From contig CAJTLV010000002.1 of assembly GCA_910577435.1 (NCBI GenBank), positions 181,953-245,952 of the forward strand: 64,000 nt of DNA, given 5' to 3'. The stretch is from an uncultured Christensenella sp. (lineage in GTDB: Bacteria > Bacillota > Clostridia > Christensenellales > Pumilibacteraceae). Each line of letters starts with the position of its first letter. Within the stretch, counting starts at the first letter, position 1. The translations under genes and the position numbers were made by a program. Shown here in pieces: positions 34,820 through 44,328 of the stretch. A model generated the notes under the pieces. The model was not told the origin of the DNA. It did not search any database and saw only the letters and a list, made by a program, of their open reading frames with translations.

Positions 34820-36685
34820 CTATCGCGAATTATCGGAAAACTCGTTGGAGTAACTCTCTTCTCTGAACTGCTTGACGTAAAGATTGTAGTACAAGCCGCG
34901 CTTTGCGAGAAGCTCCTCGTGCGTGCCGCGCTCCACTATTTTTCCGTCGTCGACCACGAGAATGATGTCTGCCGAACGTATCGTCGATAGGCGGTGCGCT
35001 ATGACGAAGCTCGTTCTGCCCTCCATCAGTTTTTCTATCGCGTCCTGAATGAGTTTTTCGGTCAGCGTGTCTATGGACGAAGTAGCCTCGTCCAACACGA
35101 ATATCGCGGGATCTACGAGTATGGCTCTCGCAAACGACAACAGCTGTTTTTCACCGGTCGACAGCGAGTTGCCGCCCTCGCCGACAACAGTATCGTAACC
35201 TTTTTCCAATCGCGCGATTATTCCTTCGGCATTGACGCTTTTGACCGCCGCATCGAGTTCTTCGTCGGTAGCATCCTCTTTGCCGTACAGCAGGTTCTCG
35301 CGGATTGTGCCAGAAAACAAGTGCGGCGTCTGCAATACGTAGCCGATGTTCGTATGCAACCACGACACAGACCGCTCGCGCACGTCGCGCCCGTCGATGA
35401 GGATGCGCCCTTCGGTCGGCTCGAAAAACCGACACACGAGATTGACCAGCGTCGATTTGCCCGCGCCCGTCTCGCCCACTATCGCGACGTTGGTGCCTTG
35501 CGGCACTTTAAGGTTGAAATTTTCGAGAATGTATTCGTCACCGTCGGGGTATTTGAACGTCACGTTTTCAAATTCGACGTCGCCGCCGAGCGGCTCCCAG
35601 TTTTCGCGCTTTTGGTTGAATGCGTCGCCGTATTTTTCGATAACTTCAGGCGAATCCTTTACGTCGCTCACCGTTTCGGTCAGCGCCGTGAACCGCTCGA
35701 TATTGACCTTTATGGAAATAAGGTCGGCGAGGCACTCCACTCCCCACTGAATGGGATCGACTATGCCCTGCGCGTATGTCATAAACACCGACAGCGTGCC
35801 GATCATTATTAATCCGCTTTGCGTGATAACTCCGCCGTACCACAAAACAAGCGCCAGCGCGATCGACGCAGTAAACGCTATTATCGAAAAGAACAGAGCG
35901 CGGTGATGTCCCAAACGCTGACTGCGCTTTTTCATCTTATCGGTATGCTTGCGGAAATCGGCGTCCAACCGATTTTCGACAGCGAGCGTCTTGGATGTTT
36001 GCGCGCCGGTTATGCCCTCGTTGAATCCGCCCGTTATCTCCGAATTGATCTCACGGACTTCCCTGTGCAGTTTAGTCAGCTTGCGCTGAAAATACAGCGA
36101 TACAAGTACGACTATCGGCACTACGACAAGCACGCAACAAGCGAGTATCGGATTGAGTACGAACATAACGGTCGACGCGCCGATCGCATATGTAAGCGAC
36201 CACGAGACTTGGTATACGTCCCACGCGACCGTAGACGATATGACCGATGTGTCGCTCATAACGCGCGAATGAAGTTTGCCTACGCTGTTCTGATTGAAGT
36301 ACGACACCGACAGCGTTTGTAAATGATTGAACGCCGTCCTGCGCATATCGCGCAGTAAAAACATCTCCAACCGACTGCAACTGTAAGTGCCGAAAAAGTC
36401 CACTATCCCCATCGCGGCGATCATCACGACGTAAACGACCGCGAAAATCGGCATACCGTCGAGCGTGCCTTCGAGAATAAAATTATCTATCGCATAGCGT
36501 TGAAAAAGCGGCACTATCGTATTGCAAACGCCTACAAACAGGTTTGCTACGATCATAAGCACGAACACGCCTTTATAATTACGCACATACGGACGTAACT
36601 TGCCCAGCCCGAAAAACCTCAGTTTTTTGTTCGGCGCGGCAGACTTCCCGCCGTTATTTTTCGTTTCGACCGCGTTATCGGCCAT
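34820..36685 (-). CDS. Heterodimeric ABC exporter subunit with catalytic Walker B
   Basis: This 621-residue half-transporter has six membrane segments (about 35-330) and an ATPase domain. Walker A is VGETGAGKST, Walker B is FVLDEATSSID with the catalytic Glu, and the H-loop is VIAHRLST. Its signature is LSTGEKQLLSFA instead of LSGGQ. The other half, encoded upstream with an 11-nt overlap, has the canonical signature but a Walker B without Glu. Combined, they give one functional ATP site and one degenerate site, as in the TM287/288 and BmrCD exporters. Substrates in this family are drugs, lipids or peptides; here it is unknown. Confidence 0.95.
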   Translation of the reverse strand: MADNAVETKNNGGKSAAPNKKLRFFGLGKLRPYVRNYKGVFVLMIVANLFVGVCNTIVPLFQRYAIDNFILEGTLDGMPIFAVVYVVMIAAMGIVDFFGTYSCSRLEMFLLRDMRRTAFNHLQTLSVSYFNQNSVGKLHSRVMSDTSVISSTVAWDVYQVSWSLTYAIGASTVMFVLNPILACCVLVVVPIVVLVSLYFQRKLTKLHREVREINSEITGGFNEGITGAQTSKTLAVENRLDADFRKHTDKMKKRSQRLGHHRALFFSIIAFTASIALALVLWYGGVITQSGLIMIGTLSVFMTYAQGIVDPIQWGVECLADLISIKVNIERFTALTETVSDVKDSPEVIEKYGDAFNQKRENWEPLGGDVEFENVTFKYPDGDEYILENFNLKVPQGTNVAIVGETGAGKSTLVNLVCRFFEPTEGRILIDGRDVRERSVSWLHTNIGYVLQTPHLFSGTIRENLLYGKEDATDEELDAAVKSVNAEGIIARLEKGYDTVVGEGGNSLSTGEKQLLSFARAILVDPAIFVLDEATSSIDTLTEKLIQDAIEKLMEGRTSFVIAHRLSTIRSADIILVVDDGKIVERGTHEELLAKRGLYYNLYVKQFREESYSNEFSDNSR

Positions 36686-38501
36686 TTTTCACCTCCTCGA
36701 TAATGTCTTCGGGGAGCGACATCTGAAGGTCGTAAATGCGCTTGTATATACCGTCTGCGGCGAGCAGATCGTCGTGGCTGCCGCTTTCCGCCACTCTGCC
36801 GCCGTCGAGTACGATAATGTTGTCCGCACGCATAACGGTGGTGATACGGTGAGAGACGATGACCGTCGTCGTACCCGCACATTCCGTTTTGAGATTATGT
36901 CTTATTTTCGCGTCGGTATCGCTGTCCACCGCCGAAAGCGAATCGTCGAAAACGATATACGGCGTTTTACGGATCAACGTGCGAGCAATGGCTACGCGCT
37001 GTTTTTGCCCACCCGAAAGCGTAACGCCGCGCTCGCCGACCACAGTATCATAACCGTTGACAAACCCGTCTATATTTCCGTCGAGACAAGCGATTTCAGC
37101 CGCGCGGACTATGTTTTCGTTACTCTCGTCCGCCGCCGCTATCGCGATATTCTCGCCGATGGTGCGCGAATATATGTAGCTTTCTTGAAGAATTACGCCC
37201 ACACTTTTTCTCAGCGTCGCGGGAGGTATGTCTTTTATGTCGCGGCCGCCGTAAGTAATGCGCCCGTCCGTAGCCGAATAAAGACCGTCCAATAGCGCCA
37301 CCAACGTCGATTTACCGCTGCCCGTTCCGCCGATTATGCCGAGCGTAGTACCCTGCGGTATGACAAAGCTGACTCCGCTCAACACAGGCTTGCCTTTTTC
37401 ATACTCGAAACATACGTTATCGAAAACGATGTCGCCCGAAACGACGCCTTCGTTTATGCCGTAAACTTCCTCGTCGGCGTTCATTATCTCGGCTATACGC
37501 GTGAGCGCGACGTTCGCCTTGCTTAGATTTGATATTATCCGCCCAAGCTCGCGCACGGGACCCACCATCATCGCGTTATAAGAAATGAACGCGACGAAAT
37601 CGCCCGTACTCAGCTCGCCGTCGATACAAAACACCGTGCCGACTATCACAATGCACAACAGCTGCAACGCGGCGATGAAATCGCTGGCAGTCCAGAACGA
37701 ACTCATCAGTTTGAGTACGCGCACCCAAAGCGACGTGTAATAAACGTTCTGCTTGTCGAACTTGTCGCGCTCGTAACGCTCCCGCCCGAACGCGCGAATG
37801 ACGCGCACGCCCGTTAAGTTTTCCTGCGCATACGTCGACAGTACGCCCTCTTCCTCGTCGCACTTTTTGAACCGCTTGAACGCGTGCAGAAAATACCATA
37901 CGGAGTATCCGACGATGACCGGCATAAACGCGAACGCTATCGCCGCGAGCTTTACGTTGATAGTGAACATAAAAACGAGCGACAGCACGAGCAAAAACGT
38001 TATCCGGACAAACTGAAACAACTGGTTGGTAACGAAGTTCGATATTGTATCCGCGTCCGACGTGCAACGCTGTATTATGTCGCCCGTGTTGTTTTGAGCC
38101 TGCCACGACAACGGCAAACGCTGTATGTGCGAAAACAGCTCGTTGCGCATACGCCGCATAAGCGTTTGGTTTGCGCGGTTGTTGAAATAGATGTTGCTGT
38201 ACCTAAAAATAAGCATAGCCGACGCTATCCCTATGATTACGAGCGCCACTATCCATACGTTTTCCTTGATGTGTTCTATCCCGCCCATAGCGCGAACAAT
38301 GCCGACGAATATTCCGCTCATCGGCTCGTCGCCGAGTACGCTGTCTATCGTGAACGCAATGACTTTCGGAATAGTCGTATTGAAAAACGTGAGTAGCATA
38401 CTCGACAGTATTCCGACTATGAACAGACCGAGACTGCCCTTCAAAAAGTAAACGAGAAGTCCCGCGTTGGTATATTCGGTTTTATTGATTTGTTTATGCA
38501 T
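36675..38501 (-). CDS. Heterodimeric ABC exporter subunit with degenerate ATP site
   Basis: This is the partner half-transporter, 608 residues, again six membrane segments plus ATPase domain. Walker A is IGGTGSGKST and the signature is the canonical LSGGQKQRVAIA. Walker B reads IVFDDSLSAVD, with Asp in place of the catalytic Glu. That makes this subunit the owner of the degenerate site. The gene has a consensus promoter at 38536-38564. The predicted leader of about 30 nt contains no Shine-Dalgarno sequence, which is unusual next to the strong sites elsewhere in the window. No better downstream start is visible. Confidence 0.95.
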   Translation of the reverse strand: MHKQINKTEYTNAGLLVYFLKGSLGLFIVGILSSMLLTFFNTTIPKVIAFTIDSVLGDEPMSGIFVGIVRAMGGIEHIKENVWIVALVIIGIASAMLIFRYSNIYFNNRANQTLMRRMRNELFSHIQRLPLSWQAQNNTGDIIQRCTSDADTISNFVTNQLFQFVRITFLLVLSLVFMFTINVKLAAIAFAFMPVIVGYSVWYFLHAFKRFKKCDEEEGVLSTYAQENLTGVRVIRAFGRERYERDKFDKQNVYYTSLWVRVLKLMSSFWTASDFIAALQLLCIVIVGTVFCIDGELSTGDFVAFISYNAMMVGPVRELGRIISNLSKANVALTRIAEIMNADEEVYGINEGVVSGDIVFDNVCFEYEKGKPVLSGVSFVIPQGTTLGIIGGTGSGKSTLVALLDGLYSATDGRITYGGRDIKDIPPATLRKSVGVILQESYIYSRTIGENIAIAAADESNENIVRAAEIACLDGNIDGFVNGYDTVVGERGVTLSGGQKQRVAIARTLIRKTPYIVFDDSLSAVDSDTDAKIRHNLKTECAGTTTVIVSHRITTVMRADNIIVLDGGRVAESGSHDDLLAADGIYKRIYDLQMSLPEDIIEEVKNGR

Positions 38502-38535
38502 TATAAAAAATATGTAGAAGGTGACTCAGTAAATA

Positions 38536-38564
38536 AGTATACAGCGTCACACCCCGTATGTCAA
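38536..38564 (-). promoter_or_regulatory. Promoter of the ABC exporter pair
   Basis: The -35 TTGACA (38559-38564) and -10 TATACT (38536-38541) have a 17-nt spacer. Transcription should start near 38529. Confidence 0.85.
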
Positions 38565-38583
38565 GGTACAACGCCGCATAAAT

Positions 38584-38979
38584 TCATAAACAATTATAAA
38601 GTATCAGGAATATCACGGCGACGACGATGAATACCGCGCCGACGATCACCATATACAATATCGAATGTTTTTCCCTCGCCGCGCGCGCGTCGCTGTATTC
38701 CTTATAATCTTTATACTTACGTTTGTTCACGTCCTTTCGGAACAGGTTAATAAACATTATCGCCGCAAATCTCAACATATCGAACGCGCCGCGATCGCTT
38801 GCGAACAGCAGCAGTCCGAAAGCGAATATCACACCACCGGCGGCGAAAAAACCGTCGCACAGAATCGCCATTCGGGATACGACGTTATCCATCTCCCAAA
38901 TTTTGTAACCGCATACAATAGCGATCACTATTGCCGCGCCGACGAGCGAAGTAATGAGATAGCGTAATAAGTTTTTCAT
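38584..38979 (-). CDS. Small membrane protein at the end of the opp operon
   Basis: I do not recognise this 131-residue protein. It has hydrophobic segments at about 8-24, 40-62 and 108-129 and a basic, charged cytosolic loop between the last two (RKDVNKRKYKDYKEYSDARAAR). The start overlaps the oppF stop by 4 nt, so it is translated with the peptide importer. A link to the transporter is therefore likely, but the role is unknown. Confidence 0.7.
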   Translation of the reverse strand: MKNLLRYLITSLVGAAIVIAIVCGYKIWEMDNVVSRMAILCDGFFAAGGVIFAFGLLLFASDRGAFDMLRFAAIMFINLFRKDVNKRKYKDYKEYSDARAAREKHSILYMVIVGAVFIVVAVIFLILYNCL

Positions 38980-40265
38980 TTATCGAGTTCTTGTTTGTAC
39001 TTTTCGAATTCCGCATCGTTACAGCTCACGAAATGATCGGGCGCGACCTCGCGCAAGCTCGGCTTGTCAACCGAATAATCGTGTTCTGCGATGGGATTGT
39101 ATACTATACGCTTCCTGTTCTTTTCATATACGGGATCGGGCAAAGGAATTGCCGATAAAAGCGCTTTCGTGTACGGGTGCAGCGGATGGGCGAACAGTTC
39201 GTCTGACGACGCCAGCTCGACCATTTTGCCGAAATACATAACGCCTATACGGTCGGAAAAATACTTTACGACCGACAAGTCGTGAGCTATGAACAAAATG
39301 GAGATGCCCAGATTATTGCGAAGTTCGTTCAAAAGATTGATGACCTGCGCCTGAATGGAAACGTCGAGCGCCGAAACAGGCTCGTCGGCTATTATGAGTT
39401 CCGGTTCCATAATGACGGAGCGCGCAATGCCGATACGCTGACGCTGACCGCCCGAAAACTCGTGCGGATAGCGGTCTGCGTGTTCGCGCACCAATCCCAC
39501 TCGTTCCAACAGTTCGAATACGCGCTTGTCTATATATTCTTTATCGCGCACGCCCTTTATGACAAGTCCTTCGGCTATGATGTTGCGCACCGTCATTCGG
39601 GGATCGAGCGAACCGATCGGGTCTTGGAATATCATCTGTATGCGGTTTACTATGCGGTCGCGCTTGGCGATGCGTATTTGATCCTTGTACTCGCGGAGTA
39701 CCGCTTTGCGCTCGTCGTCGCCCGACGCCGCCGCCAGTTTTTCTTCGAGCTTGAATTCGGATTTGATCTCCTCGACCAGCTTTTCGGAATAATCTTTATC
39801 GCAGAATCGCTGATCGTGTACCGCCGCCGCACGCGCCGCGCGTTGATCGGCTATCACCGTGCCGTACTTGGCTCGCACTTCTTCGCATTCCTTGCCGAAA
39901 ACCTCATCCGTTTTGCCGTCGGCATACGTTCCGTCCTCTTTCTTTTTATGCGCCTTTTTGAGCGCGGAAAGTTCTGCGGAACGTTCGGCACGCGCCTTTT
40001 TTATTGCGTCGTTGTACGAGCGCACGCCGGCACAAATACGCTGACCCTTAAAATACACGTTGCCCGACGTGATGTCGTACAGTTTGATAATCGACCTACC
40101 CGTCGTCGTCTTTCCGCAACCGGACTCGCCTACAAGACCGAAAACCTCGCCTTTCTTTATGTCGAAACTTACGTCGTCGACCGCTTTAAGCTCGTGTCCG
40201 CCGCCCATAGGAAAATACTGACAGAGATGCTCAACTTTAAGCAAAACTTCGTCGTTGTCGCTCAT
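38976..40265 (-). CDS. oppF: Oligopeptide ABC importer ATPase with insertion
   Basis: One of two ATPases that power peptide uptake. Walker A is GESGCGKTTT (near 47-56), the signature is FSGGQRQRIGIA, Walker B is LIIADEPVSALD and the H-loop is FIAHDLSV. The C-terminal extension ends like other OppF proteins (AIPLPDPVYEKNRKRI). At 429 residues it is about 100 longer than usual. The excess is a charged, helical insert at about 80-205, between Walker A and the Q-loop (QMIFQDP). The start overlaps oppD by 4 nt. Confidence 0.93.
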   Translation of the reverse strand: MSDNDEVLLKVEHLCQYFPMGGGHELKAVDDVSFDIKKGEVFGLVGESGCGKTTTGRSIIKLYDITSGNVYFKGQRICAGVRSYNDAIKKARAERSAELSALKKAHKKKEDGTYADGKTDEVFGKECEEVRAKYGTVIADQRAARAAAVHDQRFCDKDYSEKLVEEIKSEFKLEEKLAAASGDDERKAVLREYKDQIRIAKRDRIVNRIQMIFQDPIGSLDPRMTVRNIIAEGLVIKGVRDKEYIDKRVFELLERVGLVREHADRYPHEFSGGQRQRIGIARSVIMEPELIIADEPVSALDVSIQAQVINLLNELRNNLGISILFIAHDLSVVKYFSDRIGVMYFGKMVELASSDELFAHPLHPYTKALLSAIPLPDPVYEKNRKRIVYNPIAEHDYSVDKPSLREVAPDHFVSCNDAEFEKYKQELDK

Positions 40266-42769
40266 TTCTCACCTCCGTCTTTCTTGACCGTCGTTTTCTT
40301 CGTTGCCGGTTTCTTCGCGGCGGGTTTCTTCGTTGCCGGTTTCTTCGTTGCCGGTTTATCCGCCGCAGTGGTCTTTTTCGCCGTCGCCGTCTTTTTCGCG
40401 GTTGGAACCGATTTATCAGACGCGCCGTTCGCTTTCGTCTTTTTTGCCGTCGCCGTCTTTTTTGCGACAGGCTTCTTTTCGGGCGTATCGCCCTCCTCTT
40501 GCGATTCGGGTTCTTCTTCATCGACCGTCGCGGCTTGTTCCGATACGTTTTTCACGTTCTCTCCGCCGCGCACGCGCATTCGCTTTATTCTGTCCGTGAC
40601 CGCTTTGGGCGGATCGATCTTGGGCGCGTTCGGGTGGAGCAACCACGTCGCGGCGTAGTGCGAATCCGAGATCTTGAACATCGGGGGTTGTTCCTCGAAA
40701 TCTATCTGCATAGCGTACTTATTGCGTTCCGCAAAAGCGTCGCCCTTAGGCGGATAGATCATATTGGGCGGCGTACCGGGAATGGCTTCGAGCTTTTCTT
40801 TTGTGTCCAGATCGGGCATCGACGATAACAGCGCCCACGTGTAAGGGTGCGCAGGCGAATAGAATATATCTTTCGCCGAGCCTATCTCGACTATCTTGCC
40901 CGCGTACATAACGGCGACCCTGTCCGCCATATTTGCGACGACGCCGAGATCGTGCGTTATGAAAACTACCGACAGGTTGCGCTCCGACTTGACTTTATTT
41001 ATAAGTTCCAAGATCTGCGACTGAATAGTGACGTCGAGCGCCGTAGTAGGCTCGTCGCATATCAATATATCGGGGTCGGCGGAAAGCGCGATCGCTATGA
41101 CCACGCGCTGGCGCATACCGCCCGAAAACTCGAACGGGTACTGACGGTAGCGTTTGCGCGGTTCGGGAATGCCGACCTCTTCCATCAGTTTGAGCGCACG
41201 GGTCTTGGCTACGGAATGCGTCACTTTGTGCGCGACGCCCGACGCTTTGGCTTTGAGATAATCGATCATATCGACGGCCTTCGCGTCGAAGTCTATCGAC
41301 TGATACCCGTCTATATAATTGATAAAACGCGATTTTACCCTGTCGATCAGCGCTATTATATCGCCGCGAACGGATGCGAGATCGACTAGGTTTTTATCCA
41401 CAAGAGTCCATTGCGGCGGCTTGCCCGCAGCTACTTTCTTGTCGTAGCTCGCCTTTTGACGGGCGTAGCGCTTTTCTTCTTTTCTGTTGCGAATAATGCC
41501 GTCGAAATACGATTCCACAGCCGCTTTGACGCTGGATCGGAACGTGTACGCAACATTGTCTTTTACTATATCGAGTCTGTCTATTCCGCTCTCGACGGCT
41601 GAAACAAGCGCTTTCACGGCTTCTCTGGCGGTGTTCTTTTCGAGCTTGTCGTTAAACAGGTTAACTTGTTCGTCGAGAACGGCGATTGCCGATTTCTTAT
41701 GTTCGAGCGACTGCGCTGCCGAATACCGCATACCCTCTTCCGCTATGCGGATAAATTCTAGCATAAACTTGTCGTCGAGATACTTGCGCAAAAACACGTT
41801 CAGTTCGTCGATCGGCATATCGGGCAGAGGATCTTGCGAGAATGTGAGATAGTAACCCATCGCGAAAAAGTTGGGCATAACGTATCCCGTCGCTTCGGCA
41901 AGAATGTCTTTTATCTTTACGATAACTTCGGACACCGCCGCATAGTCGACGTCGTCGGTGACGGTACCGCGTTTGATGACGCGTTTGACGAAATCGGTCA
42001 CCTGCTTTTTGAACGGTACTTTTATAAGCTCTTCGAGTCGGGAGACGAGCGCGTTAAGCTCGTCGGCACGCGAATGCACGACATAGCGCGACACCGACTT
42101 TTTGGAGTTGCCGACTATTTCGTCGAGATCTTCTTTCAATCCGTCCGACGCGTGCTTTTCTATACGAAACAGCGCGTCGTCTATGGCGTCGATCGCCTCG
42201 ATGCACGCTTCCCGCGCCAAAAGATACGCATTTTCGAGTTCGAGATGCTTGCACTCGAATCTGTCGAAATCACGACAAAGCTGTTTGTTGCGTGCTTTGA
42301 TATTCTCGTCGTTCGCACCGAGCGCTTTGTCCATATTGTCATTGAGCAAAGCGAGCGTGGTATTGAAGTCGCGACGGCAGTTCTTTTGATTGATCTTGCC
42401 GTTAATGAGCATCGCTTCGGTCATTTGCTTACCGACGCGCATAATGGGGTTGAGACTGGACAGCGGGTCTTGGAAGATCATAGCGATCTTGTCGCCGCGA
42501 ATCTTGCAGAACTCCTCTTCGGAGATCTTCATAAGATCCTGTCCGTCGTACAGTATCTCGCCGCCCTCTTTTATGGCGTTGTTGGCGAGTATGCCGAGAA
42601 CCGCGCGCGACGTGACCGATTTGCCCGAACCCGACTCGCCGACTATCGCGAGCGTTTCACCCTTGTACAGGTCGAAGTTGATGTCGCGCACCGCTTGCAC
42701 TTTACCGCCGTCGGTACGGAATGAGATTTTGAGATTTTTTACGGACAGCTTTACTTCTCTGTTTTCCAT
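40262..42769 (-). CDS. oppD: Oligopeptide ABC importer ATPase with giant insertion
   Basis: The second importer ATPase. Walker A is GESGSGKSVT (44-53), the Q-loop is MIFQDPLSSLNP (97-108), the signature is FSGGMRQRVVIA (548-559), Walker B is ILICDEPTTALD (568-579) and the H-loop is FITHDLGV. The protein has 835 residues, whereas OppD is usually near 330. About 385 helical residues (130-515) are inserted between the Q-loop region and the signature, in the helical subdomain that touches the membrane subunits. The C-terminus ends in a Lys/Ala/Thr/Pro-rich tail of about 90 residues like histone H1. Both extra parts are in frame with intact motifs, so this is not a frameshift artefact. Confidence 0.93.
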   Translation of the reverse strand: MENREVKLSVKNLKISFRTDGGKVQAVRDINFDLYKGETLAIVGESGSGKSVTSRAVLGILANNAIKEGGEILYDGQDLMKISEEEFCKIRGDKIAMIFQDPLSSLNPIMRVGKQMTEAMLINGKINQKNCRRDFNTTLALLNDNMDKALGANDENIKARNKQLCRDFDRFECKHLELENAYLLAREACIEAIDAIDDALFRIEKHASDGLKEDLDEIVGNSKKSVSRYVVHSRADELNALVSRLEELIKVPFKKQVTDFVKRVIKRGTVTDDVDYAAVSEVIVKIKDILAEATGYVMPNFFAMGYYLTFSQDPLPDMPIDELNVFLRKYLDDKFMLEFIRIAEEGMRYSAAQSLEHKKSAIAVLDEQVNLFNDKLEKNTAREAVKALVSAVESGIDRLDIVKDNVAYTFRSSVKAAVESYFDGIIRNRKEEKRYARQKASYDKKVAAGKPPQWTLVDKNLVDLASVRGDIIALIDRVKSRFINYIDGYQSIDFDAKAVDMIDYLKAKASGVAHKVTHSVAKTRALKLMEEVGIPEPRKRYRQYPFEFSGGMRQRVVIAIALSADPDILICDEPTTALDVTIQSQILELINKVKSERNLSVVFITHDLGVVANMADRVAVMYAGKIVEIGSAKDIFYSPAHPYTWALLSSMPDLDTKEKLEAIPGTPPNMIYPPKGDAFAERNKYAMQIDFEEQPPMFKISDSHYAATWLLHPNAPKIDPPKAVTDRIKRMRVRGGENVKNVSEQAATVDEEEPESQEEGDTPEKKPVAKKTATAKKTKANGASDKSVPTAKKTATAKKTTAADKPATKKPATKKPAAKKPATKKTTVKKDGGEK
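40280..40475 (-). repeat. Low-complexity repeats encoding the OppD tail
   Basis: Short in-frame repeats encode KKPATKKPA-type and AKKTATAKK-type units. They could expand or contract by slippage without changing the frame. Confidence 0.8.
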
Positions 42770-42770
42770 A

Positions 42771-44327
42771 TCAGCCCTCCGATCCGCGCAGGCTCGGATT
42801 GAAAGCGTCGCGCAATCCGTTTCCGAACAGGTTGAAACTGAGCATAAGCAACACTAAGAAAATCGTCGGGAACATAACCACGTGCGGGGCAAGCGTAAGC
42901 GACTGCTGACCCATCTCGATAAGCGTACCCACGCTCGTGATCTTGCCGCCGGATAGATTGATAATGCCGAGATAAGTCAGGTTGACTTCCGAATATATCA
43001 TCGACGGGATAACGAGCGCACAGCTCGTGACGAGCGTGCCTATCGCATTGGGGAATATGTGTTTGAACATAAGCCGTCCGTCGCGCGCGCCTAGCGTCCG
43101 CGCCGCAAGCACGTATTCTTGATTCTTGAATCGGTAGAACTGCATTCGGGTAGTCGACGCCATACCTATCCACCCCGTAAGGAAGAACGACAGGAACAAG
43201 ATCAGAATGTGACTCGATCCTTCCATATGGTATTTTAGCAACGTGATGACGATCATCATCGGTATAGCCGACAGAATGTCCGAAATGCGTTCCATAACAA
43301 GGTCCGTTTTCCCGCCGTAATATCCCTCGATAGATCCGTATATCGCACCGATTATCATATTGACAAGCGCAACCACTATGCCGAATATGAAGGAAAAGCG
43401 TGCGCCGGAAGCAAGGCAAGTCAAAATGTCCTGACCGTTGCCCGTCGTACCGAACAGGAAATCGGGGGTCTTAACGCCGTCTTTCAATACTCTGGTGTGT
43501 TCGTAAATATAATACTCGTAATAATTAACGCGGCACTCGTAGCTGTTGCCCATAACGGACGCATAAGCGTACTGATAAAGCGTTCCGTTCCTGTCGAAAC
43601 CGTCGCCCTCGATACGCAGTGAATGGTAATTATCGATAGGGTGTGCCGCAGGATATTCTCTGTAAACGGGAATGACGTTGCCGTCTTTATCCAATGTTAT
43701 TTGAGTTTTACCCTGTACCTTTGTCGTCTTGTAGTAATAATTGCCGTTATTTATATCCTGATCTGCTTGCGGTCTGTCGGAAAGCCTGATCGTAGGATAA
43801 ATTACCTGTATGCCCGTTTCGTTTTGGTACGCTTGAAGATTTTCGTACTCTTCCGGCAGCAGGTTGATATACACCACTCCGACGGAATGATAAGTGTCGA
43901 GCCTGAACTCGTACAAACCGTCGTCGTTCAATTCCGCTTTATTGTTTTTAATGGCGTAATGTCCCGTCTCTTCGCCCATAGCGCGGTAATAAACGTAATC
44001 GGCTTCACCGACCGCTCTCGCCTTACACCCGTCCCAAAAACTCGTGTTTTTGAAAACGGAAGATCTGGGCATAACGTTTCTATAATACTTATCCGTATAG
44101 CTCACGGAATACTGCGTGCAAAACGGCACTATGATAGCGAACAGCACAAGCACGACGATAATGCAAGCGGCAACGATCGCGCCCTTATTTTTGCAGAAAC
44201 GCTTAAACGCGCCCTTAAAATACCCGACGGGCTTAGTATCGAGTTTTTTATCGTGTTCGAGATCGGTCTTTTGTACGAATACGAATTTATCGGAAGAAAT
44301 TTCGGGATAAGTCTGAACGTTTTCCAT
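42771..44327 (-). CDS. oppC: Oligopeptide ABC importer permease with external insertion
   Basis: A 518-residue permease, about 200 residues longer than typical OppC. The first membrane segment is at about 50-72. About 215 residues of non-hydrophobic sequence with many Tyr, Asn and Asp follow (75-290, predicted outside the cell). The standard permease core then begins at LFGTTGNGQDILTCL, the usual start of OppC domains after segment 1. The EAA-like loop reads AARTLGARDGRLMFKHIFPN. The insertion faces the substrate-binding lipoprotein, so it may help receive peptides. The gene begins 1 nt after oppB ends. Confidence 0.93.
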   Translation of the reverse strand: MENVQTYPEISSDKFVFVQKTDLEHDKKLDTKPVGYFKGAFKRFCKNKGAIVAACIIVVLVLFAIIVPFCTQYSVSYTDKYYRNVMPRSSVFKNTSFWDGCKARAVGEADYVYYRAMGEETGHYAIKNNKAELNDDGLYEFRLDTYHSVGVVYINLLPEEYENLQAYQNETGIQVIYPTIRLSDRPQADQDINNGNYYYKTTKVQGKTQITLDKDGNVIPVYREYPAAHPIDNYHSLRIEGDGFDRNGTLYQYAYASVMGNSYECRVNYYEYYIYEHTRVLKDGVKTPDFLFGTTGNGQDILTCLASGARFSFIFGIVVALVNMIIGAIYGSIEGYYGGKTDLVMERISDILSAIPMMIVITLLKYHMEGSSHILILFLSFFLTGWIGMASTTRMQFYRFKNQEYVLAARTLGARDGRLMFKHIFPNAIGTLVTSCALVIPSMIYSEVNLTYLGIINLSGGKITSVGTLIEMGQQSLTLAPHVVMFPTIFLVLLMLSFNLFGNGLRDAFNPSLRGSEG

Positions 44328-44328
44328 T

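Noticed and set aside
40280..40475. Possible CRISPR-like repeats
   Set aside because: The repeats are short, in frame and encode the OppD tail; there are no regular spacers or cas genes.
39282..40658. Open frame of 458 codons on the plus strand
   Set aside because: Fully antisense to oppF and the oppD tail, with low-complexity Phe/Ala repeats that mirror the Lys/Ala codons of that tail.
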